Shown one piece after another: positions 10,346-21,700 of a DNA stretch of 64,000 nucleotides. Positions within the stretch are counted from its first letter, which is position 1; each line of letters begins with the position of its first letter. Position numbers and translations under genes: made by a program. The notes under the pieces were generated by a model. The model saw only the letters and a list, made by a program, of their open reading frames with translations, searched no databases and was not told where the DNA came from. This DNA is from Typhlomys cinereus (taxonomy: Eukaryota > Chordata > Mammalia > Rodentia > Platacanthomyidae), in the NCBI GenBank assembly GCA_023101885.1, contig JALPQD010000076.1, positions 3,812,897 through 3,876,896 on the forward strand. The letters are read 5' to 3'.

Positions 10346-11297
10346 AAGAGTTTTAAGTGAAGCAGGGTTTGGACATAACTTGGTCTAATTGGGAAACTTC
10401 ATGAAGGTTAGAGAGAGATTACGCTGGGATGGTGAGCAGAAGCAGGACGCAGATGGGGAGGCTTCGGGAGTCTTCCTTGTTTCCTTTGTCAGTGGGGCAG
10501 AACTCCAGTAAGAGAAAATGTCAATGGGAAAGATCTGCTGCATGTCAAGAGGGATTATTAGTGAAAGTTTCTTAAGAGGGCTAATTTAATAGTTACAGCA
10601 ATGGCCATGAAAAGGTCAAGGGATGATTCTGTCTCTGGAAAGGGACGAAAGAGGATGTCGGCAGAAGCAGTTGTTTGTTGTGGGAGTTTAGTCTTGCAGC
10701 TTTTATTTTTCTACTTGAAGGGGGAAGTGAGGTGATTTGTGAAAAGTTGGAGGGAAGTTGGGATAATAAAGAGACTGATGGGCGGCATCGGCAGTGTGCA
10801 GAACATTTGAAAAGTTTCCCAGAGAGGTGGGAGAAGGAAGTGAGACCTACATGTGATGGGACCTCACGGACGCCTGTTGGGCGCATGTCGTCTTGACAAT
10901 CCTGGCTTTGCAAAAATACTGACCTGCTGCACATTGCTTCTCTTGCAATACTTGTCTTTCTGGACTGGGGCTAGTGTGGATATAAAGACAGAGGGGAAAG
11001 GCGCTTAGGGCACGAGACATTATGTTTGCTATAGAAAGTGGTGTGTAGTGGACTTCAAGTTTGGAAAAGAAGGGTTTGAAGAAGGCCGGAGCTTGTAAAA
11101 TGGAAGAAGCAGAAGGGTCAGCAGAATGGAGGGCCTGAAAGAGTTGGGAAGACTGTTCATTGAAGGAGCATCAAGCTGGGTGGGTGAACAAAGACTCCTG
11201 GCAGACTTGTTCAAGGCATGATTAAACAGTAGCTATGCCTTAGAAGGCAGAAATGGTGCATCATTCATGAGAGAGAGAGAAGCCTCTTGTTTCTGGG
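10346..11297. other. No recognised feature
   Basis: Non-repetitive-looking sequence. The opposing ORFs at 10593-10934 and 10675-10896 overlap each other and show no family signature. A GAGAGAGA run lies just before the next LTR. Confidence 0.35.
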
Positions 11298-11677
11298 TGT
11301 CACGGTCATTCTTTCTGCTGCTGTGAGACCGCATTTATACAACCAGCTTAAGGGAGATTTATTTGGCTTACAGTTCCATGGGCAAGATACGGTCCATTAC
11401 AGCAAGAAAGGCATAGCAGGAGGCAGAAGCTGGAGATGGCTTAGGTCACTGAAGATGTCCTCAAGGAGCCCAAAAAACAAGCAGCAGGCTGCCAGAGCAG
11501 ACCACGAGAGCGGAAGCAAGGTAGGGCTCACCAACCTCAAGACTTGTCCCTTGTGACATCCCTTCCACTAGCAAGGCTCCACCTCCTAAAGGTGCCAGAA
11601 CCTTCCCAAACATTAACAACAGCTGACGATGCAGATCCATGAGCCGGTGGGGGACAACTCACATTCAAATCATGACA
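11298..11677 (-). mobile_element. MaLR solo LTR, antisense
   Basis: Plus-strand start TGTCACGGTCATTCTTTCTG, then CAGCTTAAGGGAGATTTATTTGG (reverse of the polyA region), GCAAGGCTCCACCTCCTAAAGG, and end CAAATCATGACA. It is 380 bp and flanked by CTGGG on both sides (11293-11297 and 11678-11682), a perfect 5-bp duplication. A related, more degraded copy lies at 41970-42303. Confidence 0.88.
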
Positions 11678-11682
11678 CTGGG

Positions 11683-12071
11683 TAATCGAAAACTGTCCCT
11701 TCCTCCTCATCTTCCCAGAACAGATATTCACATTCAGAGAAAGAGTTTTACTCTTTTCTCTGTTTCTTTCCAAAATGGATGAAGCAGGGGTGCAGTTCAG
11801 TTCTCATAATTTGGAGAATCATCTTTGGTGGCAGGGCCTTGCTGCAAATTCAGGAGGCTTCTGCTCTTACCACCAACTCTTTAGAACAAGGGCTAGGGAA
11901 CTGAAGCTCTGACTTCTTGTGGCTAATTCACTATGTGTGATGTGGTTCCTGAATCTGCCTGTTTTCTGCTAAACGAACCTGTGATCAAGGGCACAGAGTT
12001 CAGAGTTTTTGATGAATAGAGCGAATATTAAGGAGGTCCATGTAGGATAGGAGCAAGATGGGGAGATAGCT

Positions 12072-12072
<1 letters not shown>
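11683..12072. other. No recognised feature
   Basis: Short spacer between an LTR and a microsatellite. No gene signal is seen. Confidence 0.35.
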
Positions 12073-12119
<47 letters not shown>

Positions 12120-12120
12120 G

Positions 12121-12164
<44 letters not shown>

Positions 12165-12188
12165 GAGATAGATAGATAGATAGATAGA
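12073..12188. repeat. Compound GATA/GACA microsatellite
   Basis: About 12 GATA repeats are followed by about 11 GACA repeats and then GATA again. This is a long, fairly pure compound tetranucleotide of the Bkm type and is likely length-polymorphic. The 88-aa minus-strand ORF through it (SIYLSIYL / SVCLSVCL) is an artefact of the repeat. Confidence 0.95.
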
Positions 12189-12194
12189 GTGTAT

Positions 12195-12403
12195 TAGGAC
12201 AAGGGAAGAGCAAGTCCCTCCTCCTTGCACTTCCATATTATCTGGTCCACCACTAGAAAGTACCACCCACTATGGGCTGGGTTTTCCACAGCAATCAAGT
12301 ACCTGCAGACTTGTTCAGTGGCCATTCCAACCATTAATCCTCCACGGCTGTGCCCAAAACTGTCTGCAACTGTCAAGTTGACACCAAAATGCAACATAGG
12401 GTG
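12195..12403 (-). mobile_element. Partial MaLR-like LTR, antisense
   Basis: CCACCCACTATGGGCTGGGTTTTCCACAGC, GGCTGTGCCCAAAACTGTCTGC and CTGTCAAGTTGACACC keep the antisense order of the MaLR LTRs at 9745 and 24167. The other end is missing; it abuts the GATA/GACA repeat. Confidence 0.65.
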
Positions 12404-12470
12404 ATAGACAGATTGTTTGATAGTTGCTTGGATTTGCCATTGCTATTTGAGAATTAGTTATTTAAGGATT

Positions 12471-12795
12471 TTTTTTAAAGAATCTTTTTTTAAAATTTTT
12501 AAATTATTATTATTATTTATTCAACTGTATGCATATGCGTGTGTATGTGCGCGTGCACGTGTGTCTGTGTGTGTGTGTGTGTCTGTGTATGTGTAGAACC
12601 GCGGACGAATTCGCGAACCACCATGGACGCCTCTACCTCCTTCTGCCCCGGGATTCACAGGCTCCACCCTACCAGGACCAGAAGTGCAGGCCGCCCCCGC
12701 TTCCGCCTGGTGTCTATACGTGGGATTTGGGATTTGAACTCAGGACCTTCCGCCTACAAGGCGGAAGCTTAACCCCTGAGCCACCTCTCCAGCCC
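12471..12795 (-). mobile_element. Young tRNA-headed SINE, copy 2
   Basis: Antisense. It has a T-rich tail with TTATTATTATTATTTATTC, a TG-rich stretch, a CpG-rich body (GAACCGCGGACGAATTCGCG), and a reversed head ending GAGCCACCTCTCCAGCCC. TTAAGGATT flanks it at 12462-12470 and 12796-12804. Many CpGs are intact, so it is probably one of the youngest copies here. Confidence 0.9.
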
Positions 12796-12804
12796 TTAAG
12801 GATT

Positions 12805-13500
12805 CTTAACTGAGAATATATATCAACAAAATATCCACAAACAGTCCCTTCTCAAAAAATACTTAAATTCAGGCAACTATCATTTTGATAAGCCACTGGC
12901 CATTGACAAAAGTGTCAGGGGAGTAAGGGCACTGATCCTCCCGCTACAGGCTATGTGAGAAAAGCAGCAGGCAGGACTATGGAGGGATCTACAGGAGAAT
13001 TATAAAAATTATTTGTAACCTTAGCATTTGATCTTGACTTTCTACAAAGTTTAAAGAACTATTTAAGTTGTGACAATACTATGAAGCAGATGACTTCAAG
13101 GAATTTCCTTTCACTACAAATATGACTGTACTACTGGTTTATTTTATTTTAGCTCAGTCCTGTACTCAGGGCTACTGAGCCTCTGTCATTGACTTCTAGG
13201 TTTTGTCAGGCTAGATGGACTTAGAACACAATTTTTAATGCTCTTTCCAGTCTTTTTCACTACATATAAAGACACTTTCTTATTGCTCTAAGGCTTCTCT
13301 AAAGTCCTCATTTCCCTGAAGATAACAGATTCAGACTCATGGTTGGACTCCAGCTAAAGCAGGCCATCTCCCATACAATTTTTGATACCCAAACTCCACA
13401 CTTAGGCTATAATCCTATGAATATATGAATGTGGCATTTATCTGTTATTTATTTTGATCCTAGAACATTTCCCACACTAGTAAATGGCTTTTATAACTGT
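12805..13500. other. No recognised feature
   Basis: Unique-looking AT-rich sequence. No gene, RNA or clear repeat is seen. Confidence 0.35.
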
Positions 13501-13529
13501 TGCATGTGGTTGATGGTGGTGGTGGTGGG

Positions 13530-13760
13530 AGGGTATGTATATATGTGTTTGTATAGGAGTGTGCACATGTGCATGGATGTGTGTGCGGGCACCCATGTTC
13601 TTATGCATTTGTAGGTCAGAGGTCAATGTTGGGTGACATCCTCAGCTATGCTTCACCTTATTTTTTGAGACACCATCTCTCACTAAACTTAGAGCCCACT
13701 GACTCAGGAAGGCTAACTGGCCAGTAATCTTCAGATCTGGAGCCTCCCAGTTCTTGAGTC
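13530..13760 (-). mobile_element. B2-like SINE, antisense
   Basis: GTAGGTCAGAGGTCAATGTTGGGTG, then TTTTTTGAGACACCATCTCTCACTAAACTTAGAG, matches the antisense B2 order (GGTCAGAGGACAACTT ... GAGACAGGGTCTCTCACT). Only the tail-proximal part and the body are kept. Confidence 0.6.
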
Positions 13761-14204
13761 CTCTAAACAAAGTTGCAGAAATTTCCACAGCACTTTATTT
13801 TAAAAAAGTTCAAAAAGAAGAAATGTCATGTTCTGCTACCGTGGTGGGGCCTGGAGCCACTTTTTGTTGTTGTTTAGCTTCTTAACCATCCTCTCAGCCT
13901 GTCTGCTCTTCTGGACTTTGACCTCTATCTTTTCTTGCAAACCTCAGTTACTGACTTTGAATTCCAGATTTTAAAGAGAGAATAAAAATATAATGTAGTT
14001 TTGTTTTACTATTCTTTTGCAAGGGTAAATCTCCAGGGAGTGGCAGCTCTGTTTCGCCAGCTGGAGAATAGCGAATAATGTGGGAAGTCTACTCTTCCAA
14101 CAGAACTTGTCCTTACTTATTCCTCAGGTCACAGTGTTACTTTGGTGGGGGGACATGCTTGCTAATAATTTAGATTCTTCTCAAACATTATAAAAAGTGG
14201 TTCT

Positions 14205-14520
14205 AGCTGGCAAGCAAAAAGACTTGAATTAAGATCCTCAGATCCAATGTAAAATACTGGGTGGGTGTAGCAGCACTCTTATTAGTCCAGTCCTGGAAGG
14301 TGGAATCTGGGAATCTCTACACCCACCCTGGCTAGCCAGAGTAGCTTATAGGTGAGCTCTGAATTTAATTAGTAACATGAGCTCAAAAGATTAAGATGGG
14401 AGAATGATTGATGATAAATCCTAATATTATCCTCAGATCTCCACACTTATGTCCACACATACACACATGTGCACCCACACACATGTGAAAACATGCACAC
14501 ATACAAGTTCACATACCATA
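14205..14520 (+). mobile_element. B4-like SINE
   Basis: It runs CTAGCTGGCAAGC, AAGATCCTCAGATCC (degraded B box), ACTGGGTGGGTGTAGCAGCACTC, a GGTGAGCTCTGAATT block and a CACACATGTGCACCC tail. That order fits rodent B4/RSINE1 elements. Diverged. Confidence 0.5.
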
Positions 14521-14559
14521 CACAAACGCATGAAAAATGAGAAAATAATAAAGTTCTCA

Positions 14560-15100
14560 AATGAATAAAAAGATTTACATTTATCAAATACAATCAAATG
14601 TTCGTTTGAAAACCAGATCGATGGAATGAGACATCCATTTTCATCTTTCATTTACTTGTAGATATTAGGCCAGTCTTTACACAAGAAAATTGGTACAGGA
14701 AGGAGTGGAGAGGTGGCTCTGGGGTTAATGCCTTTGCCTGAAAAGCAAAAGGATCTGAGTTCAACTCCTCAGTTGAACATAGAAACAGGGCTGTTGGAAG
14801 AAATGACTTGGTGCTGTGTCTCTGACATGTGCGCCATGGTGCTGACAGATAGACACTTGTTTACATCTCCCAGAAAAAAGTTAACACAGCAAGGGCAGAG
14901 AGAGGAGAACACTGAGAAACAATAGCCACTAGAAGGAGAAGAGCATGTATATCCTCAAAGACCAGGGAAGAACATGGATTAGAACAGTGATGGATGGACG
15001 AAATCATGCTGATAGGTCAGGCAAAGCAGAGACCATCTTAGTTTCTTATTTCTCTTGCTATAATAAATAAAGGTCCAAGCTATTTAATTCATGATCATAA
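14560..15100. other. No clear feature; possible SINE or LTR scraps
   Basis: A segment at about 14705-14790 (GAGTGGAGAGGTGGCTCTGGGGTTAATGCCTTTGCCTG) looks like a degraded tRNA-SINE head in plus orientation. TTAGTTTCTTATTTCTCTTGC near 15040 may be a scrap of antisense LTR. Neither is firm. Confidence 0.35.
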
Positions 15101-15361
15101 TTACAGGTTACCATTGGTTATGCTGGAATGAGCGCTACCGGGAGACGCTGCAGGGAATGGCCATGCCACAGCCGCAGAGAGCAGAAAGGTGATGACCAAT
15201 GGCATCAACAGAGCCAAAAGCATAATCTGCGGCGTGGGGAACAAAGAGCTGGGAAGGGTCTCTTCTGAAATTTGATGGGGATAGAGTAAGGATGTTCCCT
15301 GCTGAGCTTGAGGAAGGCTCTGCAGATTGCTTGGATGACAAGAAGAGCCGCTAGAAGTCAA
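15101..15361 (-). other. Short ORF with signal-peptide-like start; possible exon
   Basis: I do not recognise this frame. An 86-codon minus-strand ORF contains an internal Met (15221-15223) followed by a strongly hydrophobic run (MLLALLMPLVITFLLSAA), then a small polar tail ending at the stop at 15101. Just upstream of that Met lies a pyrimidine-rich tract ending CCGCAG, which could be a splice acceptor. A GT follows at two places downstream. The segment has more CpGs than its surroundings and no repeat identity that I can see. A 68-codon ORF overlaps it in another frame on the same strand, so chance is a serious alternative. Confidence 0.2.
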
Positions 15362-16670
15362 TTTAGAGTAGCTGGATTAATTTCGTCCTTACCATAGAGA
15401 AGACAAGATCACCATTTCATCACTGGTAAGCAATTTCTTTTTATCAAAGAAGAAAATTAAAGATCTGTTTTCTCTTGTCTTCCATGTGTCCAGCTTTCTG
15501 CTGCTTGCTATATGCCACTGGGATGCTTTAAAAGTTCAATGACCTCAAAAAGCATTTGCAACCAGACCTAGAACTTCCAGTTCATCCTACTATGCTGCTT
15601 TGTTTCTTCTTTCCAGAGGCAAGAGCACACTGGGCTTGTTTCTCTGCTTTGGGAGAGGCCAAGCTGGGGAGGCAGTTTCTTTCCTAAATTTTGGCCATCC
15701 TAGACTTGAAGCAACTAGGTTTCATAGAGAAGTCATAACTTTCTCTCTAGCCTTACTGGAAGAATGAGGCCACTGTGCTACTCTCTCTGTGCTTCTGGAA
15801 ACATTACTGACTTCTAAGAAGGCTAACCTAAGGGAAGGAGTTATATTTAGGTATGCCATAGGGATACAGGCTAGTGCAATGCACCAGGGTGTGATGCCCT
15901 CTGAAGCCCTTCTCCATTGCATTGGTTTCAAACCCTAAAGCCAACATTAATAGCGAGTTAGATCCTTACCTTGGACCCTGGGCTGTGCCAACTGGGACAG
16001 CTCTGTTCGAAGCTCTGCATGGTTATGTACTGATGGAAAGGGGTAAGGGGACATTCTATGACACAGACTTAAGTCAAGGACTTAACTAAAAAATTTCAAA
16101 ATGATCCTGGTGCCAATTTGCTTTTCTTTCCTTGCTGTCTTGGAACAATTGCCACATAAAAATACTCTGCTTTTATTTTCTGTTAATAGCTGTAGTTTAC
16201 CTCCCAGCTGATGAGCATCTATACCTGAAAGGCCATAAAAAAGGAAGTGTTTACTGGAGGCTGTGGCTTGGCCCCACTAGGCAGGGGGCAAGAAAGAACT
16301 AAGAACAAATAAGTCTTGTAAAGCATCTGCTTTTTGAGCCCTCCTCTTCTCTACTGGCGACTGGCTTTCTTTTAAAACTTTGAAGCTCATCTTTCCATTT
16401 CATCCTTCTTGCTTTTTTTCCAGTAGCCAACTTGTCAAGGCATCTAAACTTGTTCTAGCTTTCTCATGCTTCTCATTTTGATGAAGCATGCTGGAGTTAT
16501 CCCACGCCAGGAGACAGTAGGAACTGGAAAAGCTTGAACTTTAGAGTAGGTCAAATTGAATTATATATCTACTTCTAAAAAGACAGAGTTCAGGGAGACA
16601 AAAGCCAAACAGAAATAGGCAAAGCACAGCTGAACAGAAGATAGTTATCCATGCAAGTCCCAAGCCTCGT
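15362..16670. other. No recognised feature
   Basis: Unique-looking sequence between the short ORF and the nested island. The 69-aa minus-strand ORF at 15722-15931 has no recognisable motif. Confidence 0.35.
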
Positions 16671-16997
16671 GCTAGTTCTATACATAGGTGTTAACCTGGA
16701 CATTGAAAGCTGTGGGCATATTTGTCAAGAATTAGTAGTTAAGGGAATCTCTGAACAAAACTACAGAAGTTTGTCTGATTGATATGGCAAGACCTAGTCC
16801 CATGAGACTTTTCCCTGGGCAGATAGATAAGATGGAGGGAGTTGGTTCAGTTAAGTTATCATTCTTCAGCATCCTTTGACCAGCTTGCTGTCTGGCAAGT
16901 GGTATCCTTCCCTATGTCAACAATCCTTTTATATATGGTGCGTCTAGTTCCCTCAGCTCTTGGTATTGGTATGAATTCTTTGGCCATGCTGAGTTAA

Positions 16998-17011
16998 GAA
17001 TTGTAACAGAG
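16998..17011. repeat. L1 target-site duplication, left copy
   Basis: GAATTGTAACAGAG. The identical 14 bases recur at 25644-25657, directly after the A-rich end of the L1. They fix both L1 ends. Confidence 0.95.
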
Positions 17012-17326
17012 GCCCCTCCCACCAGCCAGCTGGAGCCCGAGCTGCACGGGGCCAGGGAGGACCCCCCTGGGCCACGCCTTAGCTCCCCAGGTTAAATAGT
17101 GACCCACCGCAGCCACCTCCTCCCTTTCCCCACCCGCCCAGGACAAGCTTAGTCCAGCCGGGACTCACGGCGACCTAGGTAAGCTCCACCCCCGCCCACC
17201 TCCAAACCCCAGGAAGCCCACGGGATCCAGCTCCTCCCACCAGCCTGCTGGAGCAGGAGCTGCTCCAAGCCAAATAATTCAGTTCAGTGAAAAACGCACA
17301 GAAATTGAAAGAAGGTTAAAACAAGA
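17012..17326 (+). promoter_or_regulatory. L1 5' UTR with partial tandem monomers
   Basis: A GC- and CpG-rich 315-bp leader upstream of ORF1. CCTCCCACCAGCC at 17015 recurs at 17233, followed in both by a CTGGAGC/GAGCTGC block, giving a spacing of 218 bp. This suggests one full and one partial monomer of an L1 promoter array, comparable in size to the roughly 200-bp monomers of mouse L1 but with its own sequence. In L1 this region carries the internal RNA polymerase II promoter. Promoter function is inferred from position. Confidence 0.7.
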
Positions 17327-18682
17327 ATGCCCAAGTCAAAGTGCAAATCCATGAGAAACAACACCCAAGTAAACAAATCTCCCACTGAAGGAATTATTCC
17401 CATAATGATAGACTCCAACCAGAACAAACCCACGGAAAATAGCCAAGAAAGTCTGAACCAGGATAACGCCTTTCAAAACATGATCATTGCTATGTTCAAT
17501 ACTATGAAAGAGGAAATCCGGGAAGAAAGAAATAACCACATCAATCACTTTGAAGAGGAACACAATAGACATTTGGAGGAGTTGAGAAAAACAGTTCAAG
17601 AAACAAAAACAGGGGCTGGAGAGGTGGCTCAGGGGTTAAGCCTCTGCCTTGCAGGTAGAAGGTCCTGAGTTCGGATCCCAGATCCCACGTATAGACACCA
17701 GGCGGAAGCCGGGGCGGCCTGCGCTTCTGGTCCTGGTAGGGCGGGGCACAATAAACAAGGAGGAGGTGGAGGCGTCCATGGTGGTTCCCGATTCGTCTGT
17801 GGTTCTACACACACACATACACACATGCGCGCGCACATACATACACACACATGCACAATTGAATAAATAATAATAATAATAAAAATTAAAAAAAGAAACA
17901 AAAACAGGCATAGAACAGTTAAAACACACTCAAGCAGAGTTTAAAACTGAATGAAAAGACAAGTTATCTTCAATCTAGAACTCAACAGAGTCTTATCAGC
18001 AGAACTAATGAAGCAGAAAGCAATTTCAGACCTTGAAGACAAAGTGGGAGTATTAACCAACTCAATGAAAGAGCTGCTTGTTAAAGCCAAAAAGATACTT
18101 GAGAGAAATATTCAAGAGTTATGGGACACCCTGAAGAAGCAGAACAAGCATATTCATGGCATACCAGAGCAAGAATCTCATAATACCATACCTGCGGAAA
18201 TTTTTCAAACTATCATCAAGGAAAACTTTCCTCATCTAAAAAAAGAGAGGCCCATCCATATACAAGAGGCATTCTGCATCCCAAACAGATATGACCAAAA
18301 TAGAAACTCACCATGGCAAATAATAGTCAAAACACTCCACATTCAAGATAAAGTAATGGTACTGAAAGCTTCAAGGGGAAAAAAAAATCACTTTTAAAGG
18401 TAAACCTATTAAAATAACAAATGACTTCTCAATGGAAACAGTAAAAGCAAGAAGAGCTTGGAGAGACGTACTTCAAGTATTGAATGAACAAAAATGTCAA
18501 CCCAGGCTAATATACCCCACAAAACTATCCATCATGATCGAGGGAGAAAGAAAAATTTTCCAGCACAAAGACAACTTGAAGGGATACATGTCCACCAAAC
18601 TGGCCTTCAAAAAATGCTAGAAATGATACTCAAGCTTGAAGAAAAAAACAGGCATATCCAGGAGAATAGAAGGAAAGTATAA
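17327..18682 (+). pseudogene. L1 ORF1 (RNA-binding protein), disrupted
   Basis: ORF1p is the trimeric nucleic-acid chaperone that packages L1 RNA. The frame opens at ATG 17327 with MPKSKCKSM and a polar N-terminus. A charged helical stretch (17500-17595, rich in E, R, K and H) looks like the coiled coil. A SINE interrupts it at 17614-17892. The frame after the SINE stops at a TGA near 17953. A shifted frame (17951-18397) then carries HGIPEQE and KASRGKK, which correspond to the RRM core. A second shift occurs at the A run near 18383, and the C-terminal domain continues in another frame to 18682. Excluding the SINE, the length is about 353 codons, usual for ORF1p. It is inactivated by the SINE and at least two frameshifts. 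Confidence 0.9.
17614..17892 (+). mobile_element. Young tRNA-headed SINE inside L1 ORF1
   Basis: Complete plus-strand copy. The tRNA-derived head has an A box (TGGCTCAGGGG, 17625-17635) and a B box (GTTCGGATCC, 17669-17678). A CpG-rich body follows, then GTGGTTCTACACAC with a CA/CG run (17806-17852), and a TAATAATAATAAAAATTAAA tail. AAGAAACAAAAACAGG flanks it at 17598-17613 and 17893-17908, a 16-bp exact duplication made of L1 ORF1 sequence. It was mobilised by L1 machinery into an L1. Confidence 0.95.
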
Positions 18683-18732
18683 TACCACTAAAAGCGAAAC
18701 AATACACTTACAAAAACCACTAAACATAATAA

Positions 18733-21700
18733 ATGTCCAGAATTAAAAATAATTTCTCCATTATAACATTAAATGTTAATGGAATTAACTCACCGATCAA
18801 GAGACACAGATTACAAACTTGGATTAAAAATCACAATCCATCAATCTGCTGCCTGCAGGAAACCCATCTCAACACAAAAGATAAGCACGCCCTAAAAATA
18901 AAAGGCTGGTCAAAAATTCTACAAACTAATGGAACCAGAAAACAGGCAGAGATAGCCATTATGCTATCGGACAAAGTTGACTTCAAACCAAAAAAAATCA
19001 TAAGAGACACAGATCGATACAACATTTTAGTCACAGGTACAATTCACCAGGAAGACTTCACAATAGTGAATATATATGCACCCAATACAGGCCCCGTCCC
19101 CACATTCATTAAGCAAACCCTACAACGTCTAAAGTGAGAAATCAATCCCAAAATGATAATTCTTAGGGATTTCAATACTGCCCTCTCAACATGGGATAGA
19201 TCAACAGGTGAAAAACTTAACAGAGATACTTTGGAGCTTAATCAAACCCTTACTGAAATATGGACCTTACAGATCTCTATCGAACTTTTCATACATGCAC
19301 CAAAGAATATACATTTTTCTCAGCAGCACATGGAACATTTTCCAAAATAGATCACATATTGGGTCACAAAACGAATCTCCACATATACAGGAGAGTTTAA
19401 ATTCTAGCCTGCACCTTATCAGACCACCACAGCCTAAGCTTGACATACACAACACAACAAGCAACAGAAAATACACTAACTCCTGGAAACTTAACACTAC
19501 GATGCTGAATGAGAATTGGATTCAGGAAGAAATTACAAAAGGAATTCAAGATTTCCTGAAAGTGAATGATAATGAAAATACAACTTACCAAAATCTCTGG
19601 GACACAATGAAAGCTGTCCTAAGAGGTAAGTTCATAGCTCTTAATGCCTATATCAAAAAAAAATGGAAACATCAGAAATAAATAACTTAACAATGCAGCT
19701 TAAAGCTTTAGAGACACTAGAGCAATCTGATCTCAAAAGCAGGAGAAGAGAGATTAGCAAAATCAGGGGAGAAATATCCAAAATCGAGATTAGGAAAACA
19801 AAATCAACCAGTCAAAAAGTTGGTTTTTTGAAAAAAATCAAGAAGATTGATATGTCCTTAGCTAAATTAACCAAAAAGCAAGAGAGAGAAAGCCCAAATT
19901 AACAAAATTAGAAATGAAAATGGAGGTAATCACTACTGATATCCAAGAAATCCAGAGAATTATAATGTCATATTTCAAAAACTTATACTCTGTGAAATTT
20001 GACAACACAAAAGACATGGATGAATTCCTAAGTAAATACAACTTACCTAAATTGAATCAGGAAGTTGTGAATTATTTAAATAATTTAAATGATCCAAGGA
20101 CTATTTAATAGTCCTGTAACATATGAGGAAATCGAGGAAGAAATCTCAAATCTTCCCACCCAAATATGTCCTGGGCCAGATGGATTTAGCACAGAATTCT
20201 ACCAGACATTTAAGGAGCTAATAAACTAATACTCCTTAAACTGTTCCATCAAATAGCAAAGGAACAAACACTACCAAATTCCTTCTATGAAGCTAATATC
20301 GTCTTAATTCCCAAACCTAATAAAGATACACTTAAAAAAGAAAACTAGAGGACAATCTCTCTGATGAACATAGATGCAAACATTCTCAACAAAATCTTAG
20401 CAAATCGGATTCAAAAACATATCAAAAAGATCATCCACAGGGATCAAGTAGGTTTTATCCCTGGCACACAAGGTTAGTTCAACAAATGGAAATCAATAAA
20501 TGTAATTCACCATATAAACCAGTCCAAAGCTCAAGACCACATGATACTCTCGATAGATGCAGAAAAAGCTTTTGACAAGATCCAACAACCCTTTATGATT
20601 AAAACCCTAGAGAAGGTTGGAATGGAAGGAACCTTTATCAATATAATAAAAGCTGTATACAACAAGCCAACAGCAAGGATTATACTCAATGGGGAAAAAC
20701 TTGAAGCATTCCCACTTTGATCAGGAACTAGACAAGGCTGTCCACTCTCACCATTTCTGTTTAATATTGTACTTGAAGTCTTAGCTGAAGCCATAAGAGA
20801 AGAAAGGGATTCAAATTGGCCAGGAAGAAGTCAAGTTATCTTTATTTGCAGATGACATGATCGTATACCTGAGTGATCCCAAAAACTACACCAGGAAGCT
20901 CCTGGAACTAATAAAGAAGTTCAGCAGGGTGTCAGGACACAAAATAAACATACAAAAATCAGTGGCCTTCCTACATGCTCAGAATGAAAGAAGTAAAAAA
21001 GCCCTGAGAGAAACAATCCCATTTAATATAGCCCCTAAAAAAATGAAATACCTTGGCATAAACCTAAGCAAGGAAGTAAGAGACCTCTATAATGAAAACT
21101 TTAAAACCTAAAGAAAGAAATTGCAGGAGACACCAGAAGGTGGAAAGACCTCCCATGTTCCTGGATTGGCAGAATCAACATCATACAAATCACCATCCTA
21201 CCAAAGGCAATATACAGATTCAATGCTATACCAATTAAAATCCCAAAGCAATTCTTTAAAGAAGTTGACCAATCAATCTCAAAATTCATATGGCGGCACA
21301 AAAGACCCAGGATAAGCAAAAACAATCCTGAGTAACAAAAACACAGCTGGAGGGATCACCATACCAAACCTTAGTCTATACTACAAATCCATACTTGTAA
21401 AAATGGCCTGGTACTGGCTCCAAAATAGACATACAGATCAATGGATAAGGGTTGAAGATCCAGATATAAGTCCACACAACTACAGCCATCATTTGATCTT
21501 TGACAAAGGGGCCCAAAAACTCCAATGGAAAAAGAACAGTATCTTCAACAAATGGTGCTGGCAAAACTGGATCTACACATGCAGAAGATTAAAACTGGAC
21601 TCGTACTTGTCACCATTTACAAGAATTAACTCCAAATGGATCAAGGACCGCAATGTAAAGCCACAGACTATAAAAACCATAGTCGAAAGGGTAGGGGATT

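Noticed and set aside
12073..12188. Possible CRISPR-like array or satellite
   Set aside because: The units are 4-bp microsatellite repeats without spacers. No CRISPR array exists in this window.
17621..17690. tRNA-like sequence with A and B boxes
   Set aside because: It is the head of a SINE with target duplications, body and A-rich tail, not a tRNA gene. The same holds for the other SINE heads.
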